Shown piece by piece: positions 1-6,402 of a DNA stretch of 17,667 nt. The DNA is taken from the NCBI GenBank assembly GCA_023442215.1, contig JAEZMP010000286.1, positions 1-17,667 of the forward strand. The letters run 5' to 3'. Made by a program: the position numbers and the translations under genes. The stretch's first letter is position 1; each line of letters opens with the position of its first letter. The notes beneath the pieces are model-generated. The model worked only from the letters and a program-made list of their open reading frames with translations, was not told the DNA's origin and made no database searches. The DNA is from Pseudomonadota bacterium (GTDB taxonomy: Bacteria; Pseudomonadota; Alphaproteobacteria; Rhizobiales; Segnochrobactraceae).

Positions 1-419
1 CCGAGTGTGGACAGGGCCGCGGTCGGCCGGATGTCGACACCGAGCTCGTCGAGCCAGCGCGCGGCTTCCCGGCGCTGGGCGCGCTTGCGCACGAACGGGC
101 CGACGCGGAGCTCCTGACCGAGGAACATATTGTCCGCGACATCGAGGCTCGCGGCCAGCGAGAGGTCTTGATAGATGACGGAAATGCCCGCCTGGCGGGC
201 GGTCCGGGGCGTGAAGCCGTCGAAATGCTCGACGCCGACCATCATCGTTCCGGAGTCCGGCACGATGGCGCCGGAGAGGCACTTGATCAGGGTCGACTTC
301 CCCGCCCCGTTCGCACCAAGCAGGGCATGGATTTCGCCGTCGGCGACTTCGAGGTCGACGCCCTTGAGCACCTCGACCCCGCCATAGGATTTTCGCAAGC
401 CGTAGACGGCAAAGGGCAT
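1..419 (-). CDS. RbsA-like sugar ABC transporter ATP-binding protein, N-terminal part
   Basis: This is the ATPase of a ribose/xylose/fructose-type importer that couples ATP hydrolysis to solute uptake at the inner membrane. The visible 139 residues begin MPFAVYGLRKSYGGV. They contain Walker A GANGAGKST at residues 35-43 and a Q-loop glutamine near residue 84 (VIYQDLSLA). The rest of the first nucleotide-binding domain, and the second one usual in RbsA/XylG proteins, lies beyond the left edge, so the gene is partial with no stop in view. The start at 419 is supported by GGAG about seven bases upstream. The gene lies downstream of an RbsB-type binding protein on the same strand, the normal pairing for this transporter class. 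The family call is firm. The substrate is not readable, and the permease is presumably outside the window. Confidence 0.9.
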   Translation of the reverse strand, partial: MPFAVYGLRKSYGGVEVLKGVDLEVADGEIHALLGANGAGKSTLIKCLSGAIVPDSGTMMVGVEHFDGFTPRTARQAGISVIYQDLSLAASLDVADNMFLGQELRVGPFVRKRAQRREAARWLDELGVDIRPTAALSTL

Positions 420-455
420 TGCGCGCTCCGCTGCTGATGAACTGAGCCGGCCCCG

Positions 456-491
456 CTTTCCCGGCGGATCGTGACGATGCCGCCGGGAAGG
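456..491 (-). other. Intercistronic hairpin between binding-protein and ATPase genes
   Basis: The arm at 458-467 (TTCCCGGCGG) is the exact reverse complement of 480-489. An outer T-G wobble and C-G pair extend it to 456 and 491. Inside, ATCG (468-471) pairs with CGAT (475-478) around a TGA loop with one bulged G. There is no T-tract on either strand, so it does not look like an intrinsic terminator. In binding-protein operons such a hairpin just after the binding-protein gene commonly stabilises the upstream message and lowers expression of the downstream membrane components. That role is inferred here. Confidence 0.6.
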
Positions 492-527
492 GAGACCTGC
501 CGGTTGGATGGAGCAAGTTTCAGGCCG

Positions 528-1526
528 TCATTCGCCCTGCTGCTTCAGATATTCCTCGGCCTTGGGCGACTTCTCCGTGACGAGCTCGAGCGGCACGATC
601 ACGTCGCCGGTCTTCTCGCCCTTCAGGAGCTTGTCGCCCGTCTCGACGATGGCGTAGCCGACCTGCACCAGCGGGATCGCCATCGAGGCGCGGTAGACCG
701 TGCCGCCCTGCTTCAGGAGCTTCAGGGCCGGCACTGTTCCGTCCATGCCGCCGATGAACCCGGTCGGATCGGCCGGGTCCTTGCCGGCGGCGACCCAGGC
801 CTTGTAGGCGCCCTCTGTGGCCGGATCCTCGACGCCGAGGATCACGTTCGCGTCGGGATGGGCCTGCAGCAGCGAGCGGGTGACGTTCAGGCCCTCGGTC
901 GGGCTGATCGCGTCCTGCTCGGCGACGATCTCGACATTCGGCGCCTTGGCGAGCAGGCCGTCCTTGATGCCGGAGCCGCGCTGCTGGCCCCAGATTCCCT
1001 TTTCATAGCCGAGGATGATCGCCTTGGCCTTGCCGCCGAGCTTGTCCGTCACCCACTGGCCGGCATATTCGCCGAGCTGGCGGCCGTCGGGATATTGCGC
1101 GTAGCCGACGGTGGCGTCCTGGTTCTCGATCTTCTGGCCGTAGGTGATCCACACCACGCCGGCCTCGCGGGCCTGCTTGGCGACGGACTCGAACGCCGCC
1201 GGCTGGAGCGTGTTGACGACGATCACGTCGACCTTCTGGCCGATCCAGGTCTTGATGGTGTTGATCTGCTTGTTGAGGTCGGTCCCGGGATCGTCGACGA
1301 TCACGTCGTACCCCATCTCCTTGCCCTTCTCCTTCGCGGCGTCGAGCGAGGTGATGACGGCGCCGATGACGGAGGCGTTGGGGAAGCTGACGGCGATCTT
1401 CTTGTTCTCGGCGAAGGCCGGGCCGAGCGAGGCGGTGGCGGCGACGGCGAACGCCATGCCGGCGATGACGGCACGACGGGAGAGGCAGAGCGGACCGAGG
1501 CCCCGGCTGGAAGTCTTCATGCGCAT
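528..1526 (-). CDS. RbsB-like periplasmic substrate-binding protein of ABC importer
   Basis: This 332-residue protein captures a small solute in the periplasm and delivers it to the importer whose ATPase follows. The N-terminus has a twin-arginine-like SRRAVIAG stretch (residues 16-23), then a hydrophobic segment and a likely signal-peptidase site after AFA at residue 39, so Tat or Sec export is plausible. The mature part has the two-lobe Peripla_BP_4 layout: IAVSFPNASVIGAVITSL at the start, VDVIVVNTLQP in the first lobe, and ANVILGVEDPATEGAYKAW in the second. Length is normal for ribose/xylose-binding proteins. The start at 1526 is preferred over an in-frame ATG at 1520 because AAGGGA lies at better spacing from it. 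The gene starts 88 bases after the CapA-like gene. The ligand is unknown; a sugar is usual, but the neighbouring dioxygenase and hydrolase allow other solutes. Confidence 0.9.
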   Translation of the reverse strand: MRMKTSSRGLGPLCLSRRAVIAGMAFAVAATASLGPAFAENKKIAVSFPNASVIGAVITSLDAAKEKGKEMGYDVIVDDPGTDLNKQINTIKTWIGQKVDVIVVNTLQPAAFESVAKQAREAGVVWITYGQKIENQDATVGYAQYPDGRQLGEYAGQWVTDKLGGKAKAIILGYEKGIWGQQRGSGIKDGLLAKAPNVEIVAEQDAISPTEGLNVTRSLLQAHPDANVILGVEDPATEGAYKAWVAAGKDPADPTGFIGGMDGTVPALKLLKQGGTVYRASMAIPLVQVGYAIVETGDKLLKGEKTGDVIVPLELVTEKSPKAEEYLKQQGE

Positions 1527-1614
1527 GTTCCCTTCTGGCTTGTGTGATCCGTTTTGTGGTCGATCGGGCGGACCCGGCTCTTGAGGCCGGTATTCGCAAG
1601 CGTTCCGGCCGCTA

Positions 1615-2685
1615 TCAGGCCGGTAGAACCTCGAGCCCCCCGTCCGCGGCCGGGCGAACGATTGCCCCGAGCGGTTCGGAGAGCCGCGCGAGCCGTTCGG
1701 AAATGCGGGCGGCGATCTCGCCTTCCGCCGTCATCGGCAGGCGCTCGGCATCGAGGGTGGTGGGGTGAAGGCGGATCGACGAGGCGCCGCCGCCGGTCCA
1801 GTCGAGTGTGGCGAGGTAGCCGTCCGGTGACATGCCGGCCCACAGCGCCTGCACCTTGGCGCCGGCCGGCAGGAAGACCTGCTGGCCGATGAAGGTGCCG
1901 GCGCTGAAGAAGATCGGCTTGCCCAGATGGAAGCCGATGCCGTGGATGGCGTGCGGATGGTGGCCGTGGACGATGTCGGCGCCGGCATCGATCAGCGCCC
2001 GGCCAAGCGGATGCTGGTACTCCGCGATCTCCTCCCCGGAGCCGAAGCCCCAATGGATGGTGACGATCAGCACGTCGCACTGCGCCTTGGCCCGTTCCAC
2101 GGCGGCGCAGGCCCAGGCGAGGTCGTCGTCCCGCACGCGGGTGCGCACCTTGACGACGGAGATGTCGCCCGGTTCCTCCATCTGGTACCAGGGGTCGATC
2201 TCATAGCTGGTCTCGACGTGGATCGGCGACAGGCCCGGCCTATCGTCCGCCGCGCTCATGCCCGTGGGCGTGAGGCAGGAGAACGCGATGACGCCGACGC
2301 GACGGCCGTTCACGACCGCGAAATGCGGTGCGGCGGCGATATCCCGGGTTTCGCCGATGCCGACGACCGCGATGCCGCCGGCCGTCAGTCCCGCGCGCGT
2401 GTCGGCCAGCCCCTCCCAGCCGTAATCGACGGCATGGTTGTTGGCGAGCGTGAGGACATCGAAGCCGAGCACCGGCACGTCGGCGGCGACGCTTGCCGGT
2501 GCACGGATGTTGAGAAGCTTCTGCACCCGCGTGCCGCGATCCGTCGTCGCCATCTCGAAATTGCCGACCGCGAGATCGGCGCCGCGCACGAGACGATAGA
2601 TCGCTTCCGCCGTGACCGGCGGCGAGTGAAGCGGCAGCGTCGGCAGGATGTCGCCGCTGAGGGCAATGCGGATCGGCATGGTCAT
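1615..2685 (-). CDS. CapA family protein (calcineurin-like metallophosphatase fold)
   Basis: This is a 356-residue member of the PGA_cap/CapA family. Its metallophosphoesterase-like motifs occur in order: SGDILP (residues 10-15), GNFE (41-44), LANNHAVDYG (80-89), IHWGFGSGEE (210-219) and VHGHHPHAIHG (239-249). These histidine, asparagine and acidic residues are the expected metal ligands. I see no signal peptide or membrane anchor, unlike CapA of poly-gamma-glutamate capsule machines, so a cytoplasmic enzyme is more likely. The start at 2685 (MTMPIRIALSGD) follows a GGCAGGG ribosome-binding site. An in-frame start at 2814 would overlap the upstream dioxygenase and add an arginine-rich, low-quality sequence. 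The gene begins 19 bases after the dioxygenase stop, so the two are probably cotranscribed. No capB or capC partner is present. The family call is sound; its role in this catabolic setting is unknown. Confidence 0.85.
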   Translation of the reverse strand: MTMPIRIALSGDILPTLPLHSPPVTAEAIYRLVRGADLAVGNFEMATTDRGTRVQKLLNIRAPASVAADVPVLGFDVLTLANNHAVDYGWEGLADTRAGLTAGGIAVVGIGETRDIAAAPHFAVVNGRRVGVIAFSCLTPTGMSAADDRPGLSPIHVETSYEIDPWYQMEEPGDISVVKVRTRVRDDDLAWACAAVERAKAQCDVLIVTIHWGFGSGEEIAEYQHPLGRALIDAGADIVHGHHPHAIHGIGFHLGKPIFFSAGTFIGQQVFLPAGAKVQALWAGMSPDGYLATLDWTGGGASSIRLHPTTLDAERLPMTAEGEIAARISERLARLSEPLGAIVRPAADGGLEVLPA

Positions 2686-2704
2686 GTGCCCTGCCCGCCC
2701 CGGC

Positions 2705-3697
2705 TCACATCTTCGCCTTTGTGGCGTTCCACTTGTAGTTCCAGTGCTCCTTGTAGGTGATCGCGCCATACTTGCTCGGGTTATCGGCGCTGAAGCACGA
2801 CGGCAGCGTCTCAATGATCGAGTCGTAGTTCGGCTGGTGGAAGAACACGACCGAATGCCGTCGCGAGGTATCGGCCACGTCGCTCGGCGGATTGACCACC
2901 CGGTGCAGGGTCGAGACCCAGCGATTGTTGGTCCAGATCTGCATGATGTCGCCGATATTGACGACGTAGGTGCCGGGCTCGGGGGTCACGTCCACCCAGT
3001 AGCCGTCGCGATGCTGGGCCTGCAGCCCGCCGGTCGCCTTGTCCGCCATCAGGATGGTCAGCGTGCCGTAGTCGGTGTGGGCGCCGCTGCGCAGCTGTCC
3101 CGGCTCCGGCGCCTGATCCTGCTCGGGATAGCAGATCAGGCGAAGCGCGCTGATGTTCTTGTCGAGCTTGTCGAAGAAGAAGTTCTCCGGCAGGTCCAGT
3201 GCGTGAGCGAAGATCGCCATCAGATCGTTGGCGAGCCGGTTCATGCGGCGGTAGTAGGTCTCCATCGTGCCCTGGAAGCCGACGGGCTTCTCGGGCCAGA
3301 GATTCTTGTAGAAATAATAGCCGGCCTCGGGGCCGCTATAATATTCGCCGACCGGAACGTCGACCGGGCCGATATCGATCATCTCCTTCAGGTCGCCCGG
3401 TGCCGCCTTGCCGAGGCTGGCGGCGAGCGTCTCGCCCTTGAAGGGCGTGTAGCCGCGCGGAATGTTGCCGGGGGGCTGGCGGATCGTGAGCTTGTCATCC
3501 ACCGGCAGGCGGAAGAACGACGAAGCGGCGGCGTAGGTGTCGTCGATCAGATCCTGGTCGACCCCGTGTCCCTTGATCAGAAAGAAGCCGATCTCCTCGC
3601 CCGCCTGCCGGATCTGCGCCGCCACCTGCTCGCGCCCCTCGGGCGTGCCCGCCAGGAACGGAGCGATGTCGATCACGGGAATGGACGTCATCTTCAT
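2705..3697 (-). CDS. 2-oxoglutarate/Fe(II) dioxygenase, isopenicillin N synthase-like (copy 1)
   Basis: This 330-residue non-haem iron oxygenase should couple decarboxylation of 2-oxoglutarate to oxidation of a small molecule in the cytoplasm. The DIOX_N domain starts at IPVIDIAPFL (residues 6-15). The C-terminal 2OG-FeII_Oxy domain has the iron triad His207 and Asp209 (GAHTDYG) and His265 (LHRVVNPP), plus the 2-oxoglutarate-binding Arg280 and Ser282 (RRHSVVFF). All key residues are present. The start at 3697 has AGGA upstream; an in-frame ATG lies at 3691. It heads a leftward operon with the CapA-like gene and probably the RbsB/RbsA-type transporter. It is divergent from a GntR regulator, with an ATTGTTGACAAT operator in the gap. 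It is homologous along its length to the second dioxygenase at 6403-7443. The substrate is not deducible, since the family includes many plant-hormone, flavonoid and amino-acid oxygenases. Confidence 0.92.
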   Translation of the reverse strand: MKMTSIPVIDIAPFLAGTPEGREQVAAQIRQAGEEIGFFLIKGHGVDQDLIDDTYAAASSFFRLPVDDKLTIRQPPGNIPRGYTPFKGETLAASLGKAAPGDLKEMIDIGPVDVPVGEYYSGPEAGYYFYKNLWPEKPVGFQGTMETYYRRMNRLANDLMAIFAHALDLPENFFFDKLDKNISALRLICYPEQDQAPEPGQLRSGAHTDYGTLTILMADKATGGLQAQHRDGYWVDVTPEPGTYVVNIGDIMQIWTNNRWVSTLHRVVNPPSDVADTSRRHSVVFFHQPNYDSIIETLPSCFSADNPSKYGAITYKEHWNYKWNATKAKM

Positions 3698-3718
3698 TGG
3701 GCAAGTCCTGCGTTATTT

Positions 3719-3768
3719 TTGATTTCCATCAATTAAAAGCAAGCCGTGTGCCATATGTTTGAAATCAA
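3719..3768. repeat. TTGA/TCAA inverted repeats upstream of dioxygenase 1
   Basis: TTGAT-TTCC-ATCAA occupies 3719-3732 and TTGA-AA-TCAA occupies 3759-3768. In addition, TTGATTTC (3719-3726) is the reverse complement of GAAATCAA (3761-3768). They lie in the A+T-rich leader just upstream of dioxygenase 1 and could be extra regulator sites. Short A+T-rich palindromes arise easily by chance, so this is tentative. Confidence 0.3.
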
Positions 3769-3823
3769 TATGTTAGACGAGTTTCGGCATCGCACCGGCT
3801 CGCATGTCGACGATCGTGGATGG

Positions 3824-3857
3824 ATTGTTGACAATATGTGGCTAAAAATTGTTCAAT
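3824..3857 (+). promoter_or_regulatory. GntR/FCD-type operator pair overlapping promoter of GntR gene
   Basis: ATTGT-TG-ACAAT (3824-3835) is a perfect 5-bp-arm inverted repeat of the TTGT-NN-ACAA kind typical of FCD-subfamily GntR repressors. It embeds a consensus -35 box TTGACA (3828-3833). Eighteen bases later TTCAAT (3852-3857) fits a -10 box. The -10 coincides with a second palindrome, ATTG-TT-CAAT (3848-3857). A repressor bound here would block the rightward promoter of the adjacent GntR gene and could affect the leftward dioxygenase promoter. The same pair recurs at 6372-6392. The motif is seen directly; the binding protein is inferred. Confidence 0.6.
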
Positions 3858-3931
3858 ACCTGCTGCCGCAAATTCGCTAGGCAGACGGCGGGGACGAAGC
3901 GCGCGCCGCACGCGCGATTCCGGGGGACGGC

Positions 3932-4630
3932 ATGGCTGAAATTTCGATCGAGGACCGGCTCTGCCTCAATGTGAAGGCCGCCATGTCCGAGGGCCTGCTG
4001 CCGCCCGGCACCAAGCTTCCGGAGGAGTTGCTGGCGGAACAGTGGGGCGTCAATCGCGCCCGGGTGCGCACCGTACTCCAGCGTCTCGCCTTCGAGGACC
4101 TCGTGGACCTGAAGCGCAATCGCGGCGCGTTCGTCGCGAGCCCCGGCGTCAAGGAGGCCCGGGACGTGTTCGAGGCCCGCCGCGTGATCGAGCGGGTCAC
4201 CACCGAGATCGTCACCCGCACGATCCTGACGCCCCAGCTTCGCGCGCTCAGGGCGTCCATCGAGAACCGTGAGCGCGCGTGGCTGCATGGCAACCGGCAG
4301 CAGGCAATAGCGAGCATAAGCGCTTTTCACACCTCTTTAGCCGCGCATGCGCACAACGAATCCCTCACATCGGCGCTCAAGACTCTCATCCTGCGCAGCG
4401 CGCTGATCCTCGGCCTCTACGGCACGCCGCAGACCTTTCCCCTCGCCTCCGCCCATTACGACGCGCTCATGGAACTCATCGAGCGCGGCGAGAGCATCGC
4501 CGCCGCCCACGCCATGGAGCGCTGCCTGTTTACGCTGGAGCACGGCCTCGACCTGCGCGTCGCCCAGCCGAGGGAGGTGGACGTGGCACGGGTGATCGGC
4601 CGCATGACCCGGGCGTTCGCCGATCACTGA
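3932..4630 (+). CDS. GntR family transcriptional regulator, FCD domain (regulator 1)
   Basis: This 232-residue predicted repressor has an N-terminal winged helix-turn-helix: LLPPGTKLPEELLAEQWGVN then RARVRTVLQRLAFEDLV, with the wing KRNRGAFVASP at residues 61-71. A helical FCD ligand-binding domain runs from about residue 75 to 215. FCD domains usually bind a metal through an aspartate and three histidines. His133 (AFHTSL) and His175 (AHYDALMEL) fit, but the last site, normally AMxxHL, reads AMERCL with Cys198. The start at 3932 follows a GGGGGA ribosome-binding site. The gene is divergent from dioxygenase 1 and converges with regulator 2, leaving 22 bases between their stops. Operator palindromes overlap its own promoter, so autoregulation together with control of dioxygenase 1 is the simplest reading. 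The effector is unknown. Confidence 0.92.
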   Translation: MAEISIEDRLCLNVKAAMSEGLLPPGTKLPEELLAEQWGVNRARVRTVLQRLAFEDLVDLKRNRGAFVASPGVKEARDVFEARRVIERVTTEIVTRTILTPQLRALRASIENRERAWLHGNRQQAIASISAFHTSLAAHAHNESLTSALKTLILRSALILGLYGTPQTFPLASAHYDALMELIERGESIAAAHAMERCLFTLEHGLDLRVAQPREVDVARVIGRMTRAFADH

Positions 4631-4652
4631 CCGGCATCCCGCCGCCGTGGCG

Positions 4653-5474
4653 TCAGTGCTCTTTCCCCAGCACGGACGCGAGGCTGCCGTCGTCCTGCAG
4701 GCCATGGGCGAGTGCGGTCTCCATGTGCTCGAGATGGGCCACCAGCAGCCCATCGGCCGCCTCTCCGTCCCCGGCGAGAATGGCGTCGAGCAGCGAGCCG
4801 TGTTCGGCGATCGAGCAGTCGAGGTCGTGGGAATGGGTGTGCGCCACGATGGCGAGCGACATCTGCGCGATCAGGTCCTGCAGGATGCGGACGAGGCGCT
4901 GGTTGCCGGCATAGGCCGCCATCTTCAGGTGGAACTCGCCCGAAAGCCGGATTTCCGCTGCCCGGTCGTCCGCCTGGATCGCGGCCGTCTCGCTCTCGAT
5001 GTGCAGCCGCAGGTTCTCGACGATCTTGCGACGCCGCGCAGGGCCGAGACCGGCCAGCGTCTGCACCACATGGCGTTCGATCAGCCGCCGGCTCTCGAAG
5101 GCATCGCGGCATTCGCGATGGCTCGGCCGCGCGACGAATGCGCCCCGGTTCGGCTCCAGATGCACGATGTCGTGCTGCGACAACACGAGCAGGATGCGGC
5201 GGATGCGTTCGCGACTGACGCCGAAGATGCCGGCGAGGTCCTCCTCGACGAGGCGGACGCCCGGCAGCAGGCGGCGCTCGGCGATGGCGTCCATCAGTTT
5301 GGCGAACGCCTGACGCTCGACCTTGTTGAGGCCGGCCGGGCGCAGTTCGAGGCCGACCAGTTCCGCCTCCGCAGACGGGGCCGTCGCCTTGGCCGACTTG
5401 CGGCTCCTTCGCCTTGGCGTCCCCGTTGCAGAACCCGATTGGGTGCCGTCTGCCATCTTGGCGTCGTCTGCCAT
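4653..5474 (-). CDS. GntR family transcriptional regulator, FCD domain (regulator 2)
   Basis: This 273-residue predicted repressor carries a roughly 45-residue basic, low-complexity N-terminal tail (RRRSRKSAKA) ahead of the winged helix. The helix-turn-helix includes LVEEDLAGIFGVSRERIRRI and the wing EPNRGAFVARP. The FCD domain keeps the usual metal histidines: EFHLKM, AEHGSLLDAI and the final VAHLEH. It is thus a more canonical family member than regulator 1. The start at 5474 is supported by TGAGGA seven bases upstream; an in-frame ATG at 5456 is possible. The gene begins nine bases after the stop of the alpha/beta hydrolase, so the two form an operon. Control of the hydrolase, and of the divergent dioxygenase 2 through the palindromes near 6364-6392, is likely by context. 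Confidence 0.92.
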   Translation of the reverse strand: MADDAKMADGTQSGSATGTPRRRSRKSAKATAPSAEAELVGLELRPAGLNKVERQAFAKLMDAIAERRLLPGVRLVEEDLAGIFGVSRERIRRILLVLSQHDIVHLEPNRGAFVARPSHRECRDAFESRRLIERHVVQTLAGLGPARRRKIVENLRLHIESETAAIQADDRAAEIRLSGEFHLKMAAYAGNQRLVRILQDLIAQMSLAIVAHTHSHDLDCSIAEHGSLLDAILAGDGEAADGLLVAHLEHMETALAHGLQDDGSLASVLGKEH

Positions 5475-5483
5475 GATGCTTCC

Positions 5484-6317
5484 TCAGGCTGTGCGCGTGA
5501 CGAGTCTCGCGAGGGCTCTGGATAGCACCCCTTCCGGCGCCGACAACTGCTCCAGCACCGAGAAGTGGTCGCAGCCGGGGACCGGCATGCGCGCGACCTC
5601 TCTTCCGAGCGACGACAGCACCGCCGCATAGTCTTCGGACTGCCGCCTGATCTCCGGCCGCTCGTCGCTGCCATAGGCGATGATCACCGGCGGGGTGTCG
5701 GCCGGCACCTGGTGCAGGGGCGAGAATGCGCGGGCCTCGGCGGCGTCCATGCCGATCGGGTCGTTGAGGGAGGACAGGCGGATCGGCTCCAGGTCGTAGA
5801 TGCCGCTGATGAGAAGCGCGCCGCGCACGCCGGGTTCCCCCAGCGCCTGTGCCATGAGATGCGCCCCGGTGGAGATGCCCGCGAGGTAGACCCGGTCCGC
5901 GCTCAGTCCCCGCGCAGCCAATTCGCGCCGGAGGAAGTCCACCTGCGCCACCGCCTCGCCGCAGATCTCCGCCATTCCCGCCTCGGGCGCCAGCGTGTAT
6001 TCGCCAACGGCGGCGTTGATGCCGTGTGCGAGGAGGCCGCGGGCGACGAACGCCTGCCCTTCCTTGTCGTTCCATTGCCAGTAGCCGCCATGAAGGAACA
6101 GGCAGGTCGGCGCCGCCGGGTCGTCGGCAAGGAACAGGTCCAGTCGCTGGCGGTGGCCGTCGCCGTAGCGAAGGTCGCGTGCGGTCGCCCGCTCGGCGTA
6201 GAGCGGCTCCCCCTCCGTCGCCCAGCGATCGAGATAGTCCTGCCATCCGGGCACCACCGCCCGGTTGTTGTAGGCGGCGTCGAGCGCCGCCCGGTCCATG
6301 CCGCGATACCGTTCCAT
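5484..6317 (-). CDS. Alpha/beta hydrolase, kynurenine formamidase (arylformamidase)-like
   Basis: This 277-residue cytoplasmic hydrolase probably cleaves an ester or amide bond. The oxyanion-hole motif is HGGYW (residues 76-80), the nucleophile Ser149 lies in GISTG (147-151), and the likely triad partners are Asp218 (YGSDER) and His251 (GCDHFS). HGGYW together with SGIYDLEPI (171-179) resembles the AFMID/KynB-like branch of the fold. No tryptophan-pathway gene is nearby, so N-formylkynurenine need not be the substrate. The start at 6317 has an excellent GGAGGACAGGA Shine-Dalgarno region. The gene leads a two-gene operon with regulator 2 and is divergent from dioxygenase 2 across only 85 bases. 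A coupled oxidation and hydrolysis of one substrate is a reasonable inference. The fold is sure; the reaction is not. Confidence 0.88.
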   Translation of the reverse strand: MERYRGMDRAALDAAYNNRAVVPGWQDYLDRWATEGEPLYAERATARDLRYGDGHRQRLDLFLADDPAAPTCLFLHGGYWQWNDKEGQAFVARGLLAHGINAAVGEYTLAPEAGMAEICGEAVAQVDFLRRELAARGLSADRVYLAGISTGAHLMAQALGEPGVRGALLISGIYDLEPIRLSSLNDPIGMDAAEARAFSPLHQVPADTPPVIIAYGSDERPEIRRQSEDYAAVLSSLGREVARMPVPGCDHFSVLEQLSAPEGVLSRALARLVTRTA

Positions 6318-6341
6318 TCCTGTCCTCCGACCGTGGAACGG

Positions 6342-6392
6342 ACTTTACAGCGGCCAATCATGATGCACAAGATTGTGCACGATTTTGTTCAA
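6342..6392 (-). promoter_or_regulatory. Divergent promoter region with GntR-type operators (hydrolase / dioxygenase 2)
   Basis: Leftward, a -35 TTGTGC (plus coordinates 6365-6370) and -10 TAAAGT (6342-6347) are 17 bases apart and face the hydrolase gene. The -35 lies inside a perfect inverted repeat, TGCACAA-GA-TTGTGCA (6364-6379). That repeat overlaps ATTGT-GC-ACGAT (6372-6383), which matches the operator at 3824 with one arm mismatch, and is followed by TTGTTCAA (6385-6392), identical to 3849-3856. Rightward, TTTACA (6344-6349) and CAAGAT (6368-6373), 18 bases apart, could serve dioxygenase 2. A repressor here would cover both directions. Confidence 0.55.
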
Positions 6393-6402
6393 CGAGGGCA
6401 CC

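Noticed and set aside
471..1547. Long plus-strand open frame (358 codons) across the binding-protein gene
   Set aside because: It is the antisense shadow of a clear RbsB-like gene. Its translation is rich in Leu, Asp, Gly and Arg with no recognisable motif, as expected in high-G+C DNA.
1527..1614. Separate promoter for the binding-protein gene in the 88-base gap
   Set aside because: I found no convincing -35/-10 pair on the minus strand, only a weak CCGGC/GCCGG hairpin at 1574-1590. Cotranscription with the upstream genes or an unrecognised promoter is equally possible.
4624..6357. 577-codon minus-strand open frame spanning regulator 2 and the hydrolase
   Set aside because: It runs out of frame through two well-supported genes and gives an arginine/glycine/proline-rich product with no domain.
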